A DNA stretch of 64,000 bases from positions 248,001 through 312,000 of the forward strand of contig NZ_JAHXZL010000004.1 of NCBI RefSeq assembly GCF_019429525.1. The letters are read 5' to 3'. Positions 20,794-33,547 of this stretch are shown piece after piece. The notes under the pieces were generated by a model. It saw only the letters and a list, made by a program, of their open reading frames with translations, was not told the origin of the DNA and searched no databases. This stretch comes from Sphingomonas folli. Lineage in GTDB: Bacteria; Pseudomonadota; Alphaproteobacteria; Sphingomonadales; Sphingomonadaceae. How positions within the stretch are numbered: position 1 is the first letter of the stretch; every line of letters begins with the position of its first letter. The translations under genes were made by a program, and so were the position numbers.

Positions 20794-21527
20794 CAGTTCG
20801 CCTCGACCCGCTCGGGCGTCTCGCCGGGGCGATGGTGCGCCTCGATCCGCTCCACGAGCCCGTCCTTGAAGTGGATCACGGTGCGCGCGAAGGCGGCCAT
20901 GTCGGGTTCGTGCGTCACCATCAGCACGGTAATATTGCTGTCGCGATTGAGCCCGGTGAGCAGCTCCATGATCTCGATCGAGCGCTCCGAATCGAGGTTG
21001 CCGGTGGGCTCGTCGGCGAGCAGCACGTCGGGCGACGTGACGATCGCGCGCGCGATCGCGACGCGCTGCTGCTGCCCCCCCGACAGCTCGGCGGGAGTAT
21101 GGTCCCACCATTGGTCGAGCCCGACCTTCTCCAGCGCCGCCATCGCCGCCTGGCGCCGCGCGCGCTTCTCGTCGCCGCGGTAGAGTAACGGGAGTTCGAC
21201 ATTCTCCAGCGCGGTGGTGCGGCTGAGCAGGTTGAAGCCCTGGAACACGAAGCCGAGGTGGCGCCGCCGCAGCAGCGCGCGCTGGTCGCGATCGAGCGTC
21301 TCGACGTGATGGCCCTGGAACAGGAAGGTGCCGGCGCTCGGCACGTCGAGGCAGCCCAGGATGTTCATCGTCGTCGACTTGCCCGATCCCGAGGGCCCCA
21401 TCACGGCAACGAAATCACCCGCGGCGATGTCGAGGTCGACGCCCTTGAGCGCCTGGAACTGCGTCGCGCCCTCGCCATAGACCTTGGTGACGCCGCGCAG
21501 GCTGATCAGGGGCGCGCTATTGGCCAC
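20793..21527 (-). CDS. MacB/LolD-type ABC transporter ATP-binding protein
   Basis: ATPase of the exporter. Walker A is [13 protein letters not shown], the Q-loop region reads [12 protein letters not shown], the signature is [15 protein letters not shown] and Walker B is [14 protein letters not shown]. The frame starts with GTG at 21548, but a second GTG at 21527 is preceded by a strong purine run (GGGGGAGGGGG). It matches the usual N-terminus ([13 protein letters not shown]) and is used here. The start lies inside the end of the adaptor gene, and the stop overlaps the permease start. Confidence 0.92.
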   Translation of the reverse strand: MANSAPLISLRGVTKVYGEGATQFQALKGVDLDIAAGDFVAVMGPSGSGKSTTMNILGCLDVPSAGTFLFQGHHVETLDRDQRALLRRRHLGFVFQGFNLLSRTTALENVELPLLYRGDEKRARRQAAMAALEKVGLDQWWDHTPAELSGGQQQRVAIARAIVTSPDVLLADEPTGNLDSERSIEIMELLTGLNRDSNITVLMVTHEPDMAAFARTVIHFKDGLVERIEAHHRPGETPERVEAN

Positions 21528-22911
21528 CCGCCGCGCCCCCTCCCCCACTGCGACGCCCGCGCCCGCTCGCGCTGGCGGCCCCGGCCTGATCGGTGCCCGC
21601 CGCGAGCTGGCCCGTGATCACCTCCATGCCTGGCTTGAGCCCGCCCGACAGGACCTCGGTCTGCGTGCCGTCGGTGTCGCCGGTGGTGACCTGGATCGGC
21701 TGCGGCGTGCCGTCGTCGCCCTTGACGTAGAGCGTCTGCGCCGCGCCGCGACCGACCGTGGCGCTGCGCTCGCCGCGCGCGCGCCGCGGCGGCCCCATCA
21801 GGATCGTGCCGGTGATCCCGCCACGCCCGCCGCTCTGCGCGCTCGGCTTGAAGCGGAAGGCGGCGTTGGGGACGAGCAGCACGTTGCGCTTGTCCGCGGT
21901 GACGATGTCCGCGGTCGCGGTCATGCCGGGGCGCAGCTGCAGCGTCGGGTTCTGCACGGTGAGGTCGGCGGCGTAGGAGACCACCTGCCCGCTGGTACTG
22001 GTCGTGGAGCTGGTCGACGAGGAGGACGAGGCGGTCGCGCTGCTGACCGTCAGGTTCGATCCCAGGTCGACGCGCGTGATCTTGGCGGGGAAGCTGCGCC
22101 CCGGGAAGGCGTCGACGGTGAAGGTCGCGTTCTGATTGATCTGCACCTCGCCCACGTCGGCCTCGTCGATCGCCACCTCCAGCTTCATCTGCGAGAGGTC
22201 CTCCGCGATCACGAACAGTGTGGGGGTGTTGAACGAGGCGGCGACGGTCTGGCCGGGATCGACCTGGCGCGCCAGCACCACGCCGTTGACGGGCGAGCGA
22301 ATGATCGCGCGCGCGCGCTGCGTCTGCGACTGCGACAGGGTCGCGCGCGCGGCGGCGACGTTCGCCTCGGCGACGCGCAGTGCCGCGGTGGCGCGCTGCG
22401 CGTCGGCCTGGCCGGTCTGCAGCTCGGTGCGCGACGGCACGCGACCCTTGGAGAGCTTGAACACCTCGTTGAGCCGCGCCAGCTGCGCCTGCGATTCCGC
22501 CACGGTGGCGCGTGCCTGCGCGACCTGCGCCTCGTTCGCGGCCAGCTGTGCCTGGCTGGCGCGGATCTGGTCGTCGATCTGCTCGGGATCGATCAGCGCG
22601 AGCGGCTGGCCCGCGGTGACGCGGTCGTTGACGTCGACCACCACCTTGGTGACCAGGCCGGAGAGCTGCGAGCCGACCGTCACCTGGTTGGTCGGCGCGA
22701 GCTTGCCCGTGGCCGAGACGGTGACGGTGAGGTCGCCGCGCTTGGCGGTGGCGGTGGCGTAGCGCACCGGCTCGTTGCCGCCGAAGACGCAGCGCGACAG
22801 CAGCAGCAGCACCACGATCAGTCCGGCGAGCACCAGCACCCACTTGGCCCAGCGCCGCCACGCGGGCTGCGGCTGGACGCCCAGGAAGTCGTCGAGCTGT
22901 GTCTCGGGCAT
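21517..22911 (-). CDS. Periplasmic adaptor protein (MacA/RND membrane-fusion family)
   Basis: Links the inner-membrane ABC exporter to an outer-membrane channel. The 464-residue product has one N-terminal membrane anchor (WAKWVLVLAGLIVVLLLLSR). A barrel-sandwich/lipoyl half-motif (VSATGKLAPTNQVTVGSQLS) and a long alpha-hairpin with Ala/Gln-rich coiled coil (about residues 110-190) follow. The second lipoyl half reads RSPVNGVVLARQVDPGQTVA. A Ser/Thr-rich insert (about residues 290-305) and a Gly-rich C-terminus are unusual additions. The ATG overlaps the stop of the channel gene by one base. Confidence 0.92.
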   Translation of the reverse strand: MPETQLDDFLGVQPQPAWRRWAKWVLVLAGLIVVLLLLSRCVFGGNEPVRYATATAKRGDLTVTVSATGKLAPTNQVTVGSQLSGLVTKVVVDVNDRVTAGQPLALIDPEQIDDQIRASQAQLAANEAQVAQARATVAESQAQLARLNEVFKLSKGRVPSRTELQTGQADAQRATAALRVAEANVAAARATLSQSQTQRARAIIRSPVNGVVLARQVDPGQTVAASFNTPTLFVIAEDLSQMKLEVAIDEADVGEVQINQNATFTVDAFPGRSFPAKITRVDLGSNLTVSSATASSSSSTSSTTSTSGQVVSYAADLTVQNPTLQLRPGMTATADIVTADKRNVLLVPNAAFRFKPSAQSGGRGGITGTILMGPPRRARGERSATVGRGAAQTLYVKGDDGTPQPIQVTTGDTDGTQTEVLSGGLKPGMEVITGQLAAGTDQAGAASASGRGRRSGGGGAAGGQ

Positions 22912-24446
22912 CAGGGCTGTCCGTCGCTGGGCGTGGTGTCGGGAGCGGGGCTGGGGGCGGGCTGCGCGAGCGTCGGCGCCGCGGCCTCGCGCGGGGTCGC
23001 CTCGGGCACGCTGGCGCTATCCCACCCGCCGCCGAGCGCGCCGAAGAGCTGCACCAGCGCGGTCGCGGCGTCGGCCTGGGCCTGCGCGGCGCTGTTGCGC
23101 GTGCTCAGCAGCGTCGCCTCCTGCTGGCTGAGCGTGGTGAAGTCGGTCAGCCCGGTGCGATACTGGCTGCGCGACAGGATCGCGGCGTTGTTCGCCGCCT
23201 CATAGGCGATCGTCAGCTGCTCCTCGCGGCGCCTTGCGGTGTCGAGCGCGACCGCGGCATTCTCGACGTCCTCCAGCGCGGTCAGCACGGTGGACTTGTA
23301 CGCGGCGAGCGCGGCGTCGGCCGCCGCTTCCTGCCCGCGCACCTGGCTGTTGAGCCGGCCGCCGTTGAAGATCGCCTGGGTGATGCCCGCGAACAGACCG
23401 CCGGTGACGGTGTCGAGCAGGCTGCCGACGCCGGAGGCGCGCGTGTTGATGTTCCCGGTGATCGCGAGATTGGGGTAGAGCGCCGCCTTGGCCACGCCGA
23501 TCTGCGCGGTCGCGGCGGCGAGCGAGCGCTCGGCCGCGCGCACGTCGGGGCGCTGGCGCAGTACGTCGGCGGGGATGCCGATGCCCGAGGGCGCGGCGCC
23601 GACCGGGATCGGCCGCGCCGCCGCCAGCCGCGGCTTCAGCGCGCCCGGCGCCTGCGCGGTGAGCACGCCGATGCGCGACACGGCGGCGTTATACTGCTGC
23701 TCGAGCGAGGGGATCGTCGCCGCGGTCTGCGCGCGCTGCTGACGCGCCTGCTCCTGGTCGAGCGACGAGACCAGCCCGGCCTGGACGCGGAAGCCAGCGA
23801 TCTCGAGATTGTCGTCCTGCAGCGCCAGGCTGGCGCGCGCGTTGGCGAGCTGCGCCTGGTAGAGCCGCGCGAGCACGTAGTTGCGCGCCACCTCCTGCTG
23901 GACCGACAATAGCGTCGTCGCATAGTCGAAGCCCGACGCCTGATATTGCGCGCGGCTCGCCTCGATCGTGCGGCGCACCTCGCCGAACAGGCCGAGCTGG
24001 TAGGAGGCGCTCAGCCCGATCGAGTAATTGTCCGCGCCGCCGCCGCCGACATTCTGCACCGTGCCGTCGGGAAGCGTGATCGTCTGTCCGCCGCCGCGCA
24101 ACGTCTCGGAACGGCTGTAACCGGTGTTGCCGCTGAGCGAGGGCAGCAGGTCGGAGCGGCTCTGCACCAGCGCCTCGCGTGACTGGCGAAGCCGCGCGAT
24201 CGCCTGCGCGACGTCCAGGTTGGCGCTCGCTGCCTGGTCGACCAGCTCGCCGAGCACGGGATCGTCGAACCGCTGCCACCAGCGCGTGAGATCCTCACGC
24301 GTCGGTGCGGCGGGGACCGAATAGCCGACCGGCACGCCCAGCTCGCTCGGCGAGCGCGGCTGGTAATCGGGGCCGACGGTGCAGCCCGCCAGCGCGAGCA
24401 GGGTCGTCGCAAGGGTCGCACGCCTCATGCTGCGATGCATGAACAT
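22911..24446 (-). CDS. Outer-membrane efflux lipoprotein (NodT/OprM family)
   Basis: TolC-like channel subunit. The 511-residue precursor has a lipoprotein signal ending LLALAGC, then TVGPDYQPRSPSELGVP, the hallmark of the NodT family. Two repeated helical hairpin domains follow, with QRAQTAATIPSLEQQYNAAV and RPDVRAAERSLAAATAQIGV in the expected places. The Pro-rich C-terminal tail (last 25 residues) is probably disordered. Start uncertain among ATGs at 24446, 24440 and 24428. First gene of the operon channel, adaptor, ATPase, permease, all joined by TGATG or short overlaps. Substrate unknown. Confidence 0.92.
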   Translation of the reverse strand: MFMHRSMRRATLATTLLALAGCTVGPDYQPRSPSELGVPVGYSVPAAPTREDLTRWWQRFDDPVLGELVDQAASANLDVAQAIARLRQSREALVQSRSDLLPSLSGNTGYSRSETLRGGGQTITLPDGTVQNVGGGGADNYSIGLSASYQLGLFGEVRRTIEASRAQYQASGFDYATTLLSVQQEVARNYVLARLYQAQLANARASLALQDDNLEIAGFRVQAGLVSSLDQEQARQQRAQTAATIPSLEQQYNAAVSRIGVLTAQAPGALKPRLAAARPIPVGAAPSGIGIPADVLRQRPDVRAAERSLAAATAQIGVAKAALYPNLAITGNINTRASGVGSLLDTVTGGLFAGITQAIFNGGRLNSQVRGQEAAADAALAAYKSTVLTALEDVENAAVALDTARRREEQLTIAYEAANNAAILSRSQYRTGLTDFTTLSQQEATLLSTRNSAAQAQADAATALVQLFGALGGGWDSASVPEATPREAAAPTLAQPAPSPAPDTTPSDGQP

Positions 24447-24579
24447 GCCCGCCGAGCACGTCCAGCGTTAATATGTCGCAAGATGTCTTCGCGGGCCGGT
24501 GTGTCGGTCGGTCCAGGGTGAAGAGAAGCCCTCCTGTCAGCGACGGCGCTCGCGTGAGCGCGCGCCGCCGCCCGCGCCC

Positions 24580-26700
<2,121 letters not shown>

Positions 26701-26755
26701 TTGCCTCTCCTGCTGTCCTCGTCGCCGCAGCAGAGCCGGGCGATGGGCGCTCGTC

Positions 26756-27763
26756 CTATTCCGCCGCCTCGGAAAGCCGGCACTCCGCCGCCATCGGCGT
26801 CACGCCCAGCTTGGCGAACAGCGCGGCGTCCTTGTCGTCGCCGGCGTTGCCCGCGGTCAGCAACTTGTCGCCCGTGAAGATCGAGTTGGCGCCCGCCATG
26901 AAACACAGCGCCTGGGTGGCCTCGCCCATGCTCTCGCGCCCGGCCGACAGCCGCACCATGCTCGCCGGCATCGTGATCCGCGCGACGGCGACGGTGCGGA
27001 CGAACTCGATGTCGTCGATCTTGGCGAGCGGCGTGTCGGCGAGCATGTCGCCGAGCACCGTGCCCTTCACCGGCACCAACGCGTTGACCGGCACGCTGCC
27101 GGGATGCTCGGGCAGCGTCGCCAGCGCGTGGACGAAGCCGACGCGGTCGTCGCGCGTCTCACCCATGCCGACGATGCCACCGCAGCAGACGTTGATCCCG
27201 GCGCTCCGCACCGCGTCGAGCGTGTCGAGCCGCTCCTGGAACGTCCGCGTCGTGATCACGTCGGCGTAACGCTCGGGCGAGGTGTCGATATTGTGGTTGT
27301 AATAGTCGAGCCCCGCGGCCGCGAGCCGATCGGCCTGGTGCGGCTCGAGCATGCCGAGCGTCATGCACGTCTCCATGCCCATCGCGCGCACGCCCTCCAC
27401 CATCGCGACGATCGCGTCCATGTCGCGGTCCTTGGGGTTGCGCCACGCCGCGCCCATGCAGAAGCGGGTCGAGCCGTTGTCCTTGGCCTGCGCCGCCTTC
27501 TGGAGAACCGCGCGCACGTCCATCAGCTTGGTCGCCTTGACGCCGCTGTCGGCGCTGACCGACTGCGAGCAATAGCCGCAATCCTCGGGGCAGCCGCCGG
27601 TCTTGATCGACAGGAGCGTCGAGAGCTGCACCTGCCCCGGCGCGTGATGCGCGCGATGGACGGTCTGCGCGCGCCACATCAGCTCGTCGAACGGCAGGTC
27701 GAACAGCGCCGCGATCTCCTCGCGCGTCCAGTCGTTGCGTACCGCGCCCGTCACTTCGTCCAC
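26756..27763 (-). CDS. bioB: Biotin synthase
   Basis: Radical-SAM enzyme that inserts sulfur into dethiobiotin, the last step of biotin synthesis. The 335-residue product has the radical-SAM cysteines in [13 protein letters not shown] (C58, C62, C65), and the second-cluster ligands and substrate residues in [21 protein letters not shown] and [10 protein letters not shown]. The GTG at 27763 is chosen because GAAGGGA precedes it. The frame is open another 110 bp, but that part overlaps the previous gene. It lies inside the propionyl-CoA operon directly upstream of pccA, whose product needs biotin. No other bio genes are in the window. Confidence 0.95.
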   Translation of the reverse strand: MDEVTGAVRNDWTREEIAALFDLPFDELMWRAQTVHRAHHAPGQVQLSTLLSIKTGGCPEDCGYCSQSVSADSGVKATKLMDVRAVLQKAAQAKDNGSTRFCMGAAWRNPKDRDMDAIVAMVEGVRAMGMETCMTLGMLEPHQADRLAAAGLDYYNHNIDTSPERYADVITTRTFQERLDTLDAVRSAGINVCCGGIVGMGETRDDRVGFVHALATLPEHPGSVPVNALVPVKGTVLGDMLADTPLAKIDDIEFVRTVAVARITMPASMVRLSAGRESMGEATQALCFMAGANSIFTGDKLLTAGNAGDDKDAALFAKLGVTPMAAECRLSEAAE

Positions 27764-28167
27764 TGTATTCCCTTCAACTGCTGCGTCCGCGCGCGCGTCA
27801 CCTTGGCGAGACACTGGAGCTGCGCCATGTGCTGTAGCGAGCCGCCCGCGAACTCGCCGCTCTCTAGCACGCATTGCCGGTCGCGGAACGGCAGCCAGGC
27901 GCGCTGGCTGGCGAGCGCCGCGGCGGCATAGCCGAAGCCCCCGCCGCGCGAGGTGTCGGCGGCGTCACGCTTCTTCATCTCGGCGTAGAACGCACGCCAG
28001 GCCTGGGTCATCTGCGCGTCGGCCCTCTGGTAGGCGGCACCGGCCTGCTGGTTCATCTGCGCCTGGGTCTGCGCCGCGGCGGGGGTCGCGAGGAGGGCGA
28101 GCAGCGCCCCTCCCGCGGCTGCGGTGAGGCGGCGTGCCGGGTCGCCATGGGGATGGAGAGGGAACAT
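27751..28167 (-). CDS. Secreted LprI-like (DUF1311) protein
   Basis: A 138-residue exported protein with a signal sequence ([18 protein letters not shown]) and a C-terminal DUF1311/LprI pattern: [20 protein letters not shown] followed by [18 protein letters not shown]. Two cysteines could form the family disulfide. Some DUF1311 proteins inhibit lysozyme; others have no known role. The ATG overlaps the mutase stop by one base (TGATG), and the 3' end overlaps the bioB start by 13 bp. It is therefore locked into the operon, although no metabolic role is evident. Confidence 0.82.
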   Translation of the reverse strand: MFPLHPHGDPARRLTAAAGGALLALLATPAAAQTQAQMNQQAGAAYQRADAQMTQAWRAFYAEMKKRDAADTSRGGGFGYAAAALASQRAWLPFRDRQCVLESGEFAGGSLQHMAQLQCLAKVTRARTQQLKGIQWTK

Positions 28168-30404
28168 CACGCGGCCTCCTCGTCTGGTGGCATGTTGTGG
28201 CCGAGCAGGCGGAGCACTTCCTCCGCCGCCTGGATCAGGTTGGTGCCGGGGCCGAAGATCGCCTGTACCCCGGCCTCGCGCAGCACCTCATAGTCCTGGG
28301 CGGGGATCACCCCCCCGGCGATCACTTTGATATCGGCGCGGCCGGCGTCGCGCAGGTGGCCGATCAGCTCCGGGATCAGCGTCTTGTGCCCTGCGGCGAG
28401 GCTGGACGCGCCGACCACGTCGACGTCCTTCTCCAGCGCGAGCGCGCTCGTCTCTCGCGGCGTCTGGAACAGCGGGCCGGGCACCACCTCGAAGCCGAGG
28501 TCACCGAACATGCTGCTGACGAGGTTGGCGCCGCGGTCATGCCCGTCCTGGCCCATCTTGGCCACGAGCAGGCGCGGGCGACGGCCGAGGCGGCGCTCGG
28601 TCGCCGCGACGCCGCGTACCAGCCGCGCCCAGCGCTCGTCATCGGTATAGGCACCGCCGTAGACGCCCTTGACCGGCCTGGGATGCGTGCCGAAGCGGCC
28701 GAACACGTCCTCCATCGCGGCGGAGATCTCGCCGAGCGTGGCGCGCGCGCGCGCTGCCTCGACGGCGAGCGCGAGGAGGTTGGTCTGCTGCGATCCTCCC
28801 TGCTCGCGGGGAGGATCGCGTCGTGCCCCCTCGCGCAGCGCGTCGAGCGCGCGCTGGCACGCCGCCTCGTCGCGCGCCGCCTTCACCGCGGCGATGCGGC
28901 GCACCTGCGCCTCGCGTACGGCGACATTGTCGACGTCGAGGATGTCGATCGGCGCCTCATCCGCCAGCCGGTATCTGTTGACGCCGACGATCACGTCCTC
29001 GGCCCGATCGACCCGCGCTGCCCGCGCCGCGGCAGCCTCCTCGATCATCGCCTTGGGCCAGCCGGCGGCGACCGCCTTGGCCATGCCGCCCTCCGCCTCG
29101 ATCCGCTCGATCAGCGCCCAGGCGCCGTCCACCAGCGACTGGGTGAGGCTCTCGACGTAATAGCTGCCGCCGAGCGGGTCGACGACCTTGGTCATCCCCG
29201 TCTCTTCCTGGATCACGATCTGCGTGTTGCGCGCGATCCGGGCGGAGAAGTCGGTGGGCAGCGCGATCGCCTCGTCGAGCGCGTTGGTGTGCAGCGACTG
29301 GGTACCGCCCAGCATCGCCGCCATCGCCTCGATCGTGGTGCGCATGACGTTGTTGTACGGGTCCTGCTCGGTCAGCGACACGCCGCTGGTCTGGCAGTGG
29401 GTGCGCAGCATCTTGGAGCGCTCGTCCCTCGCGCCCAGGCGCGTCATCGCGCGATGCCACAGCACCCGCGCGGCGCGCAGCTTCGCCACCTCCATGAAGA
29501 AGTTCATACCGATCGCGAAGAAGAAGCTGAGCCGCCCGGCGAACTTGTCGATATCGAGACCCGAGGCGACCCCATATTTCACATAGTCCATCCCGTCGGC
29601 GATGGTGAAGGCGAGCTCGTGGAGCTGTGTCGCCCCCGCCTCCTGCATGTGATAGCCGCTGATCGAGATGCTGTTGAACTTGGGCATCTCGCGGCTGGTG
29701 TAGGCAAAAATGTCCGAGATGATCCGCATGCTCGGCTCAGGCGGGTAGATGTACGTGTTGCGGACCATGAACTCCTTGAGGATGTCGTTCTGGATGGTCC
29801 CGTCGAGCAGCCTGCGATCGACGCCCTGTTCCTCGCCGGCGACGATGAAGAAGGCCAGGATCGGGATCACCGCGCCGTTCATCGTCATGCTGACCGACAT
29901 CTGATCGAGCGGGATGCCGTCGAACAAGATCTTCATGTCCTCGACGCTGTCGATCGCGACGCCGGCCTTGCCGACGTCACCGGTGACGCGCGGGTGGTCG
30001 CTGTCATACCCGCGGTGGGTGGCGAGATCGAAGGCGACCGACAGCCCCTTCTGCCCCGCGGCGAGGTTGCGACGGTAGAAAGCGTTGGACTCCTCCGCGG
30101 TGGAGAAGCCGGCATATTGGCGGATCGTCCACGGGCGCCCCGCGTACATCGATGCGCGCACGCCCCGCGTGAACGGCGCGAAGCCGGGGAGACCCGGGTC
30201 CCGCTCGGCGACGTCGGCGGCGGTGTAGAGAGGCTTGACGGCGATCCCCTCCGGCGTGTGCCAGGTGAGGTCCCTGCCCTTCGCCTCCCTCGCCGCGGCG
30301 GCCTGCCAGTCGGCGTGGCTCGGCCGAGCGGTCGGCTCCGGGGCCGTGACGGGATCGCGGGTGCTGCCGGCGTCCTCGCCCAGGTTGGTCTCGATCTCGG
30401 CCAT
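28167..30404 (-). CDS. scpA: Methylmalonyl-CoA mutase (single-chain, B12-dependent)
   Basis: Converts methylmalonyl-CoA to succinyl-CoA. The 745-residue product combines the TIM-barrel catalytic domain (about residues 50-520: [19 protein letters not shown], and Tyr/His active-site region [18 protein letters not shown]) with a C-terminal cobalamin-binding domain ([15 protein letters not shown]12 ligand His about 622; then [12 protein letters not shown]). Length is usual for the homodimeric form. Residues about 530-538 in the linker between the domains are encoded by a short palindrome (28792-28817). The stop overlaps the next gene. The substrate comes from PccAB and the epimerase in the same operon. 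Confidence 0.96.
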   Translation of the reverse strand: MAEIETNLGEDAGSTRDPVTAPEPTARPSHADWQAAAAREAKGRDLTWHTPEGIAVKPLYTAADVAERDPGLPGFAPFTRGVRASMYAGRPWTIRQYAGFSTAEESNAFYRRNLAAGQKGLSVAFDLATHRGYDSDHPRVTGDVGKAGVAIDSVEDMKILFDGIPLDQMSVSMTMNGAVIPILAFFIVAGEEQGVDRRLLDGTIQNDILKEFMVRNTYIYPPEPSMRIISDIFAYTSREMPKFNSISISGYHMQEAGATQLHELAFTIADGMDYVKYGVASGLDIDKFAGRLSFFFAIGMNFFMEVAKLRAARVLWHRAMTRLGARDERSKMLRTHCQTSGVSLTEQDPYNNVMRTTIEAMAAMLGGTQSLHTNALDEAIALPTDFSARIARNTQIVIQEETGMTKVVDPLGGSYYVESLTQSLVDGAWALIERIEAEGGMAKAVAAGWPKAMIEEAAAARAARVDRAEDVIVGVNRYRLADEAPIDILDVDNVAVREAQVRRIAAVKAARDEAACQRALDALREGARRDPPREQGGSQQTNLLALAVEAARARATLGEISAAMEDVFGRFGTHPRPVKGVYGGAYTDDERWARLVRGVAATERRLGRRPRLLVAKMGQDGHDRGANLVSSMFGDLGFEVVPGPLFQTPRETSALALEKDVDVVGASSLAAGHKTLIPELIGHLRDAGRADIKVIAGGVIPAQDYEVLREAGVQAIFGPGTNLIQAAEEVLRLLGHNMPPDEEAA
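28792..28817. repeat. Family C hairpin inside the mutase gene
   Basis: GATCCTCCC, loop TGCTCGCG, GGGAGGATC: 9-bp perfect arms. The core CCTCCCTGCTCGCGGGGAGG differs by one base from the family C unit at 55732-55751. It falls in the inter-domain linker and keeps the reading frame (translated [13 protein letters not shown]). Confidence 0.75.
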
Positions 30405-30405
30405 G

Positions 30406-31191
30406 TCAGGCGCCCTTGAACGCGGGAGCGCGTTTCTGGAGGAAGGCCATGCCGCCCTCGATCGCGTCGGCGGTGCCGCGCGTCGCGCGCTGGTCGTCGG
30501 CCTCGCGCGCCAGCGCGGTGGCGAGGTCGCTCTCGAGCGCGGCGTGCAGCCCGCGGCGGATCGTGCCGAGCGCGACCGTCGGCCCGTCCGCCAGCCGCTC
30601 CGCGAGCGCGAGGGCGGCGGCGTCGAGGTCGACGTCGGCGACCATCCGGTGGATCATGCCCCAATCGAGCGCCTTGGCGGCGAGGACCCGCTCGCCCAGC
30701 AGCATCATCTCCGCCGCGCGCGCGCGCCCGATCAGCCGCGGCAGCAGCCAGCTCGCGCCGCCGTCGGGGACGAGCCCGATGTTGACGAAGGCCTGGAGAA
30801 AATAAGCGGTGTCGCTGGCGACGCACAGGTCCGCGGCGAGCGCGAGGCTGCACCCGATCCCCGCCGCCGGCCCGCGCACCGCGCTGACCACCGGCACGCG
30901 CGCCTCGGCGACGGCGAGGATCGCGGGGTTGTACGAGCCGGTCAGCGCCGCGTGCGTCGCCGCGCCGGGGTCGTCGCTGGTGAGCGCGCCGGCGCCGACG
31001 TCCGCGCCCGAGCAGAACGCTCGACCCGCGCCTCGGATCAGCACCGAGCGCGTGCCGTCGAGGTCGGCGAGCGCGGCGGTGATCGCCTCGAACATCGCGG
31101 GCGGCGCGGCGTTGAGCCGCTCGGGGCGGTTGAGCGTGAGCACCAGCACGTCGCCGCGCCGCTCGGTCAGGACCATCGCCGTCTCAGTCAT
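30406..31191 (-). CDS. Enoyl-CoA hydratase/isomerase family protein
   Basis: Crotonase-fold enzyme of 261 residues. It has the oxyanion-hole segments [10 protein letters not shown] and [16 protein letters not shown] and the active-site segment [20 protein letters not shown]. The VPDGG form, with Asp where many hydratases have Glu, is seen in isomerase-like members such as PaaG. The exact reaction cannot be set from sequence. The start at 31191 ([13 protein letters not shown]) has GGGGAG upstream and overlaps the epimerase gene by 8 bp. Its place between mce and the mutase suggests a role in acyl-CoA entry to the propionate pathway. Confidence 0.88.
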   Translation of the reverse strand: MTETAMVLTERRGDVLVLTLNRPERLNAAPPAMFEAITAALADLDGTRSVLIRGAGRAFCSGADVGAGALTSDDPGAATHAALTGSYNPAILAVAEARVPVVSAVRGPAAGIGCSLALAADLCVASDTAYFLQAFVNIGLVPDGGASWLLPRLIGRARAAEMMLLGERVLAAKALDWGMIHRMVADVDLDAAALALAERLADGPTVALGTIRRGLHAALESDLATALAREADDQRATRGTADAIEGGMAFLQKRAPAFKGA

Positions 31192-31621
31192 GCGCATCTC
31201 CCCGGGGCGTTTCCATCAGCTCGACGAGCACGCCGCCCATGTCGCGCGGGTGGACGAACACGATCGGCGTGCCGTGCGCGCCGATCCGCGGCTCGCCCAG
31301 CACCGTCGCACCCCCTGCGGTCAGATGCGCCACCGCGGCGTGGAGGTCGGGCACCTCGAAGCAGACGTGGTGCTGTCCGCCCTGCGGGTTCTTGCGCAGG
31401 AAGCCCGCGATCGGCGAACCCTCGTCATAGGGCTGGATCAGCTCGACCTGCGTGTTGGGCGCGTCGATGAAGCAGACGCGCACGCCCTGCGCGGGCAGGT
31501 CGAACGGCGCCCCGATCATCGTCGCGCCGAGCAAGGTGCGATAGGTCTCGATCGAGCGCTCGATCGAGGGCGTCGCGACACCGACATGGTTGAGGCGGCC
31601 GAGCGGCGGACGCGCCGTCAT
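31184..31621 (-). CDS. mce: Methylmalonyl-CoA epimerase
   Basis: Interconverts (S)- and (R)-methylmalonyl-CoA so that the product of PccAB can be used by the mutase. The 145-residue glyoxalase-fold protein starts RLNHVGVATPSIERSIETYR (metal His). Further metal or catalytic residues lie in NTQVELIQPY (Gln/Glu), GGQHHVCFEV (His) and GGVLVELME (Glu). The start overlaps the stop of the small gene upstream by 4 bp (ATGA). Confidence 0.94.
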   Translation of the reverse strand: MTARPPLGRLNHVGVATPSIERSIETYRTLLGATMIGAPFDLPAQGVRVCFIDAPNTQVELIQPYDEGSPIAGFLRKNPQGGQHHVCFEVPDLHAAVAHLTAGGATVLGEPRIGAHGTPIVFVHPRDMGGVLVELMETPRGDAHD

Positions 31622-31869
31622 TCCTCGATCCTGCGTCGGGCACTCGGCATCGCACCCTCGATGTCGGCGCGCATGCGCGGCACCGCCCCGTCCAGTTCAC
31701 GTAGGAGCAGAGCGGCCTGCTCCTCATCCGTCATCTCTCGCTCGAGCAGGTAACGGCTGGTCGCCTCGCGCACGACATGGCCGACGGACATGCCTTTCGC
31801 GCGAGCGAAGGCGTCGAGCGCCGCCTTATGGTCGGGGGTGGTGAGGAAGGTCACACGTTCGGTCTGCAT
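31618..31869 (-). CDS. Small ribbon-helix-helix-like protein
   Basis: An 83-residue protein starting MQTERVTFLTTPDHKAALDA, followed by FARAKGMSVGHVVREATSRY. This is a strand followed by two helices, as in ribbon-helix-helix (Arc/CopG) DNA-binding domains. The C-terminal half is acidic and helical and could be an oligomerisation or toxin-binding tail. The ATG at 31869 has AAGGAG 7 bp upstream; an upstream ATG at 31887 lacks spacing. No toxin gene is adjacent. It sits inside the operon between pccB and mce and overlaps mce, so it may be an operon-linked regulator (inference). Confidence 0.75.
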   Translation of the reverse strand: MQTERVTFLTTPDHKAALDAFARAKGMSVGHVVREATSRYLLEREMTDEEQAALLLRELDGAVPRMRADIEGAMPSARRRIEE

Positions 31870-31914
31870 CGTCTCGCTCCTTGGCATCTCCTTATCATAC
31901 CCGGGATGCCGTAC

Positions 31915-33441
<1,527 letters not shown>

Positions 33442-33497
33442 GCGGCTCTCCCGTGACGTGCGGCGTCGTCCTGCCCGCCGCGACGCGCGCGCGCAAA

Positions 33498-33534
33498 TGC
33501 GAAGTTGCGAACTTGCGAAGCAGCATCCTGCGAA
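33498..33534. promoter_or_regulatory. Candidate operator: four TGCGAA repeats between pccB and its regulator
   Basis: TGCGAA occurs at 33498, 33506, 33514 and 33529, the first three spaced exactly 8 bp apart, in the 106-bp divergent intergenic region. TTGCGAACTTGCGAA resembles the TTTGCAAA-type sites known for RamB/PrpR regulators, to which the adjacent gene product belongs by domain architecture. Binding is inferred. Confidence 0.65.
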
Positions 33535-33547
33535 CTAGGCCAGCGAC

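Noticed and set aside
31618..31887. Antitoxin of a toxin-antitoxin pair
   Set aside because: The ribbon-helix-helix pattern fits, but the adjacent genes are pccB and mce and no toxin-like gene is present.
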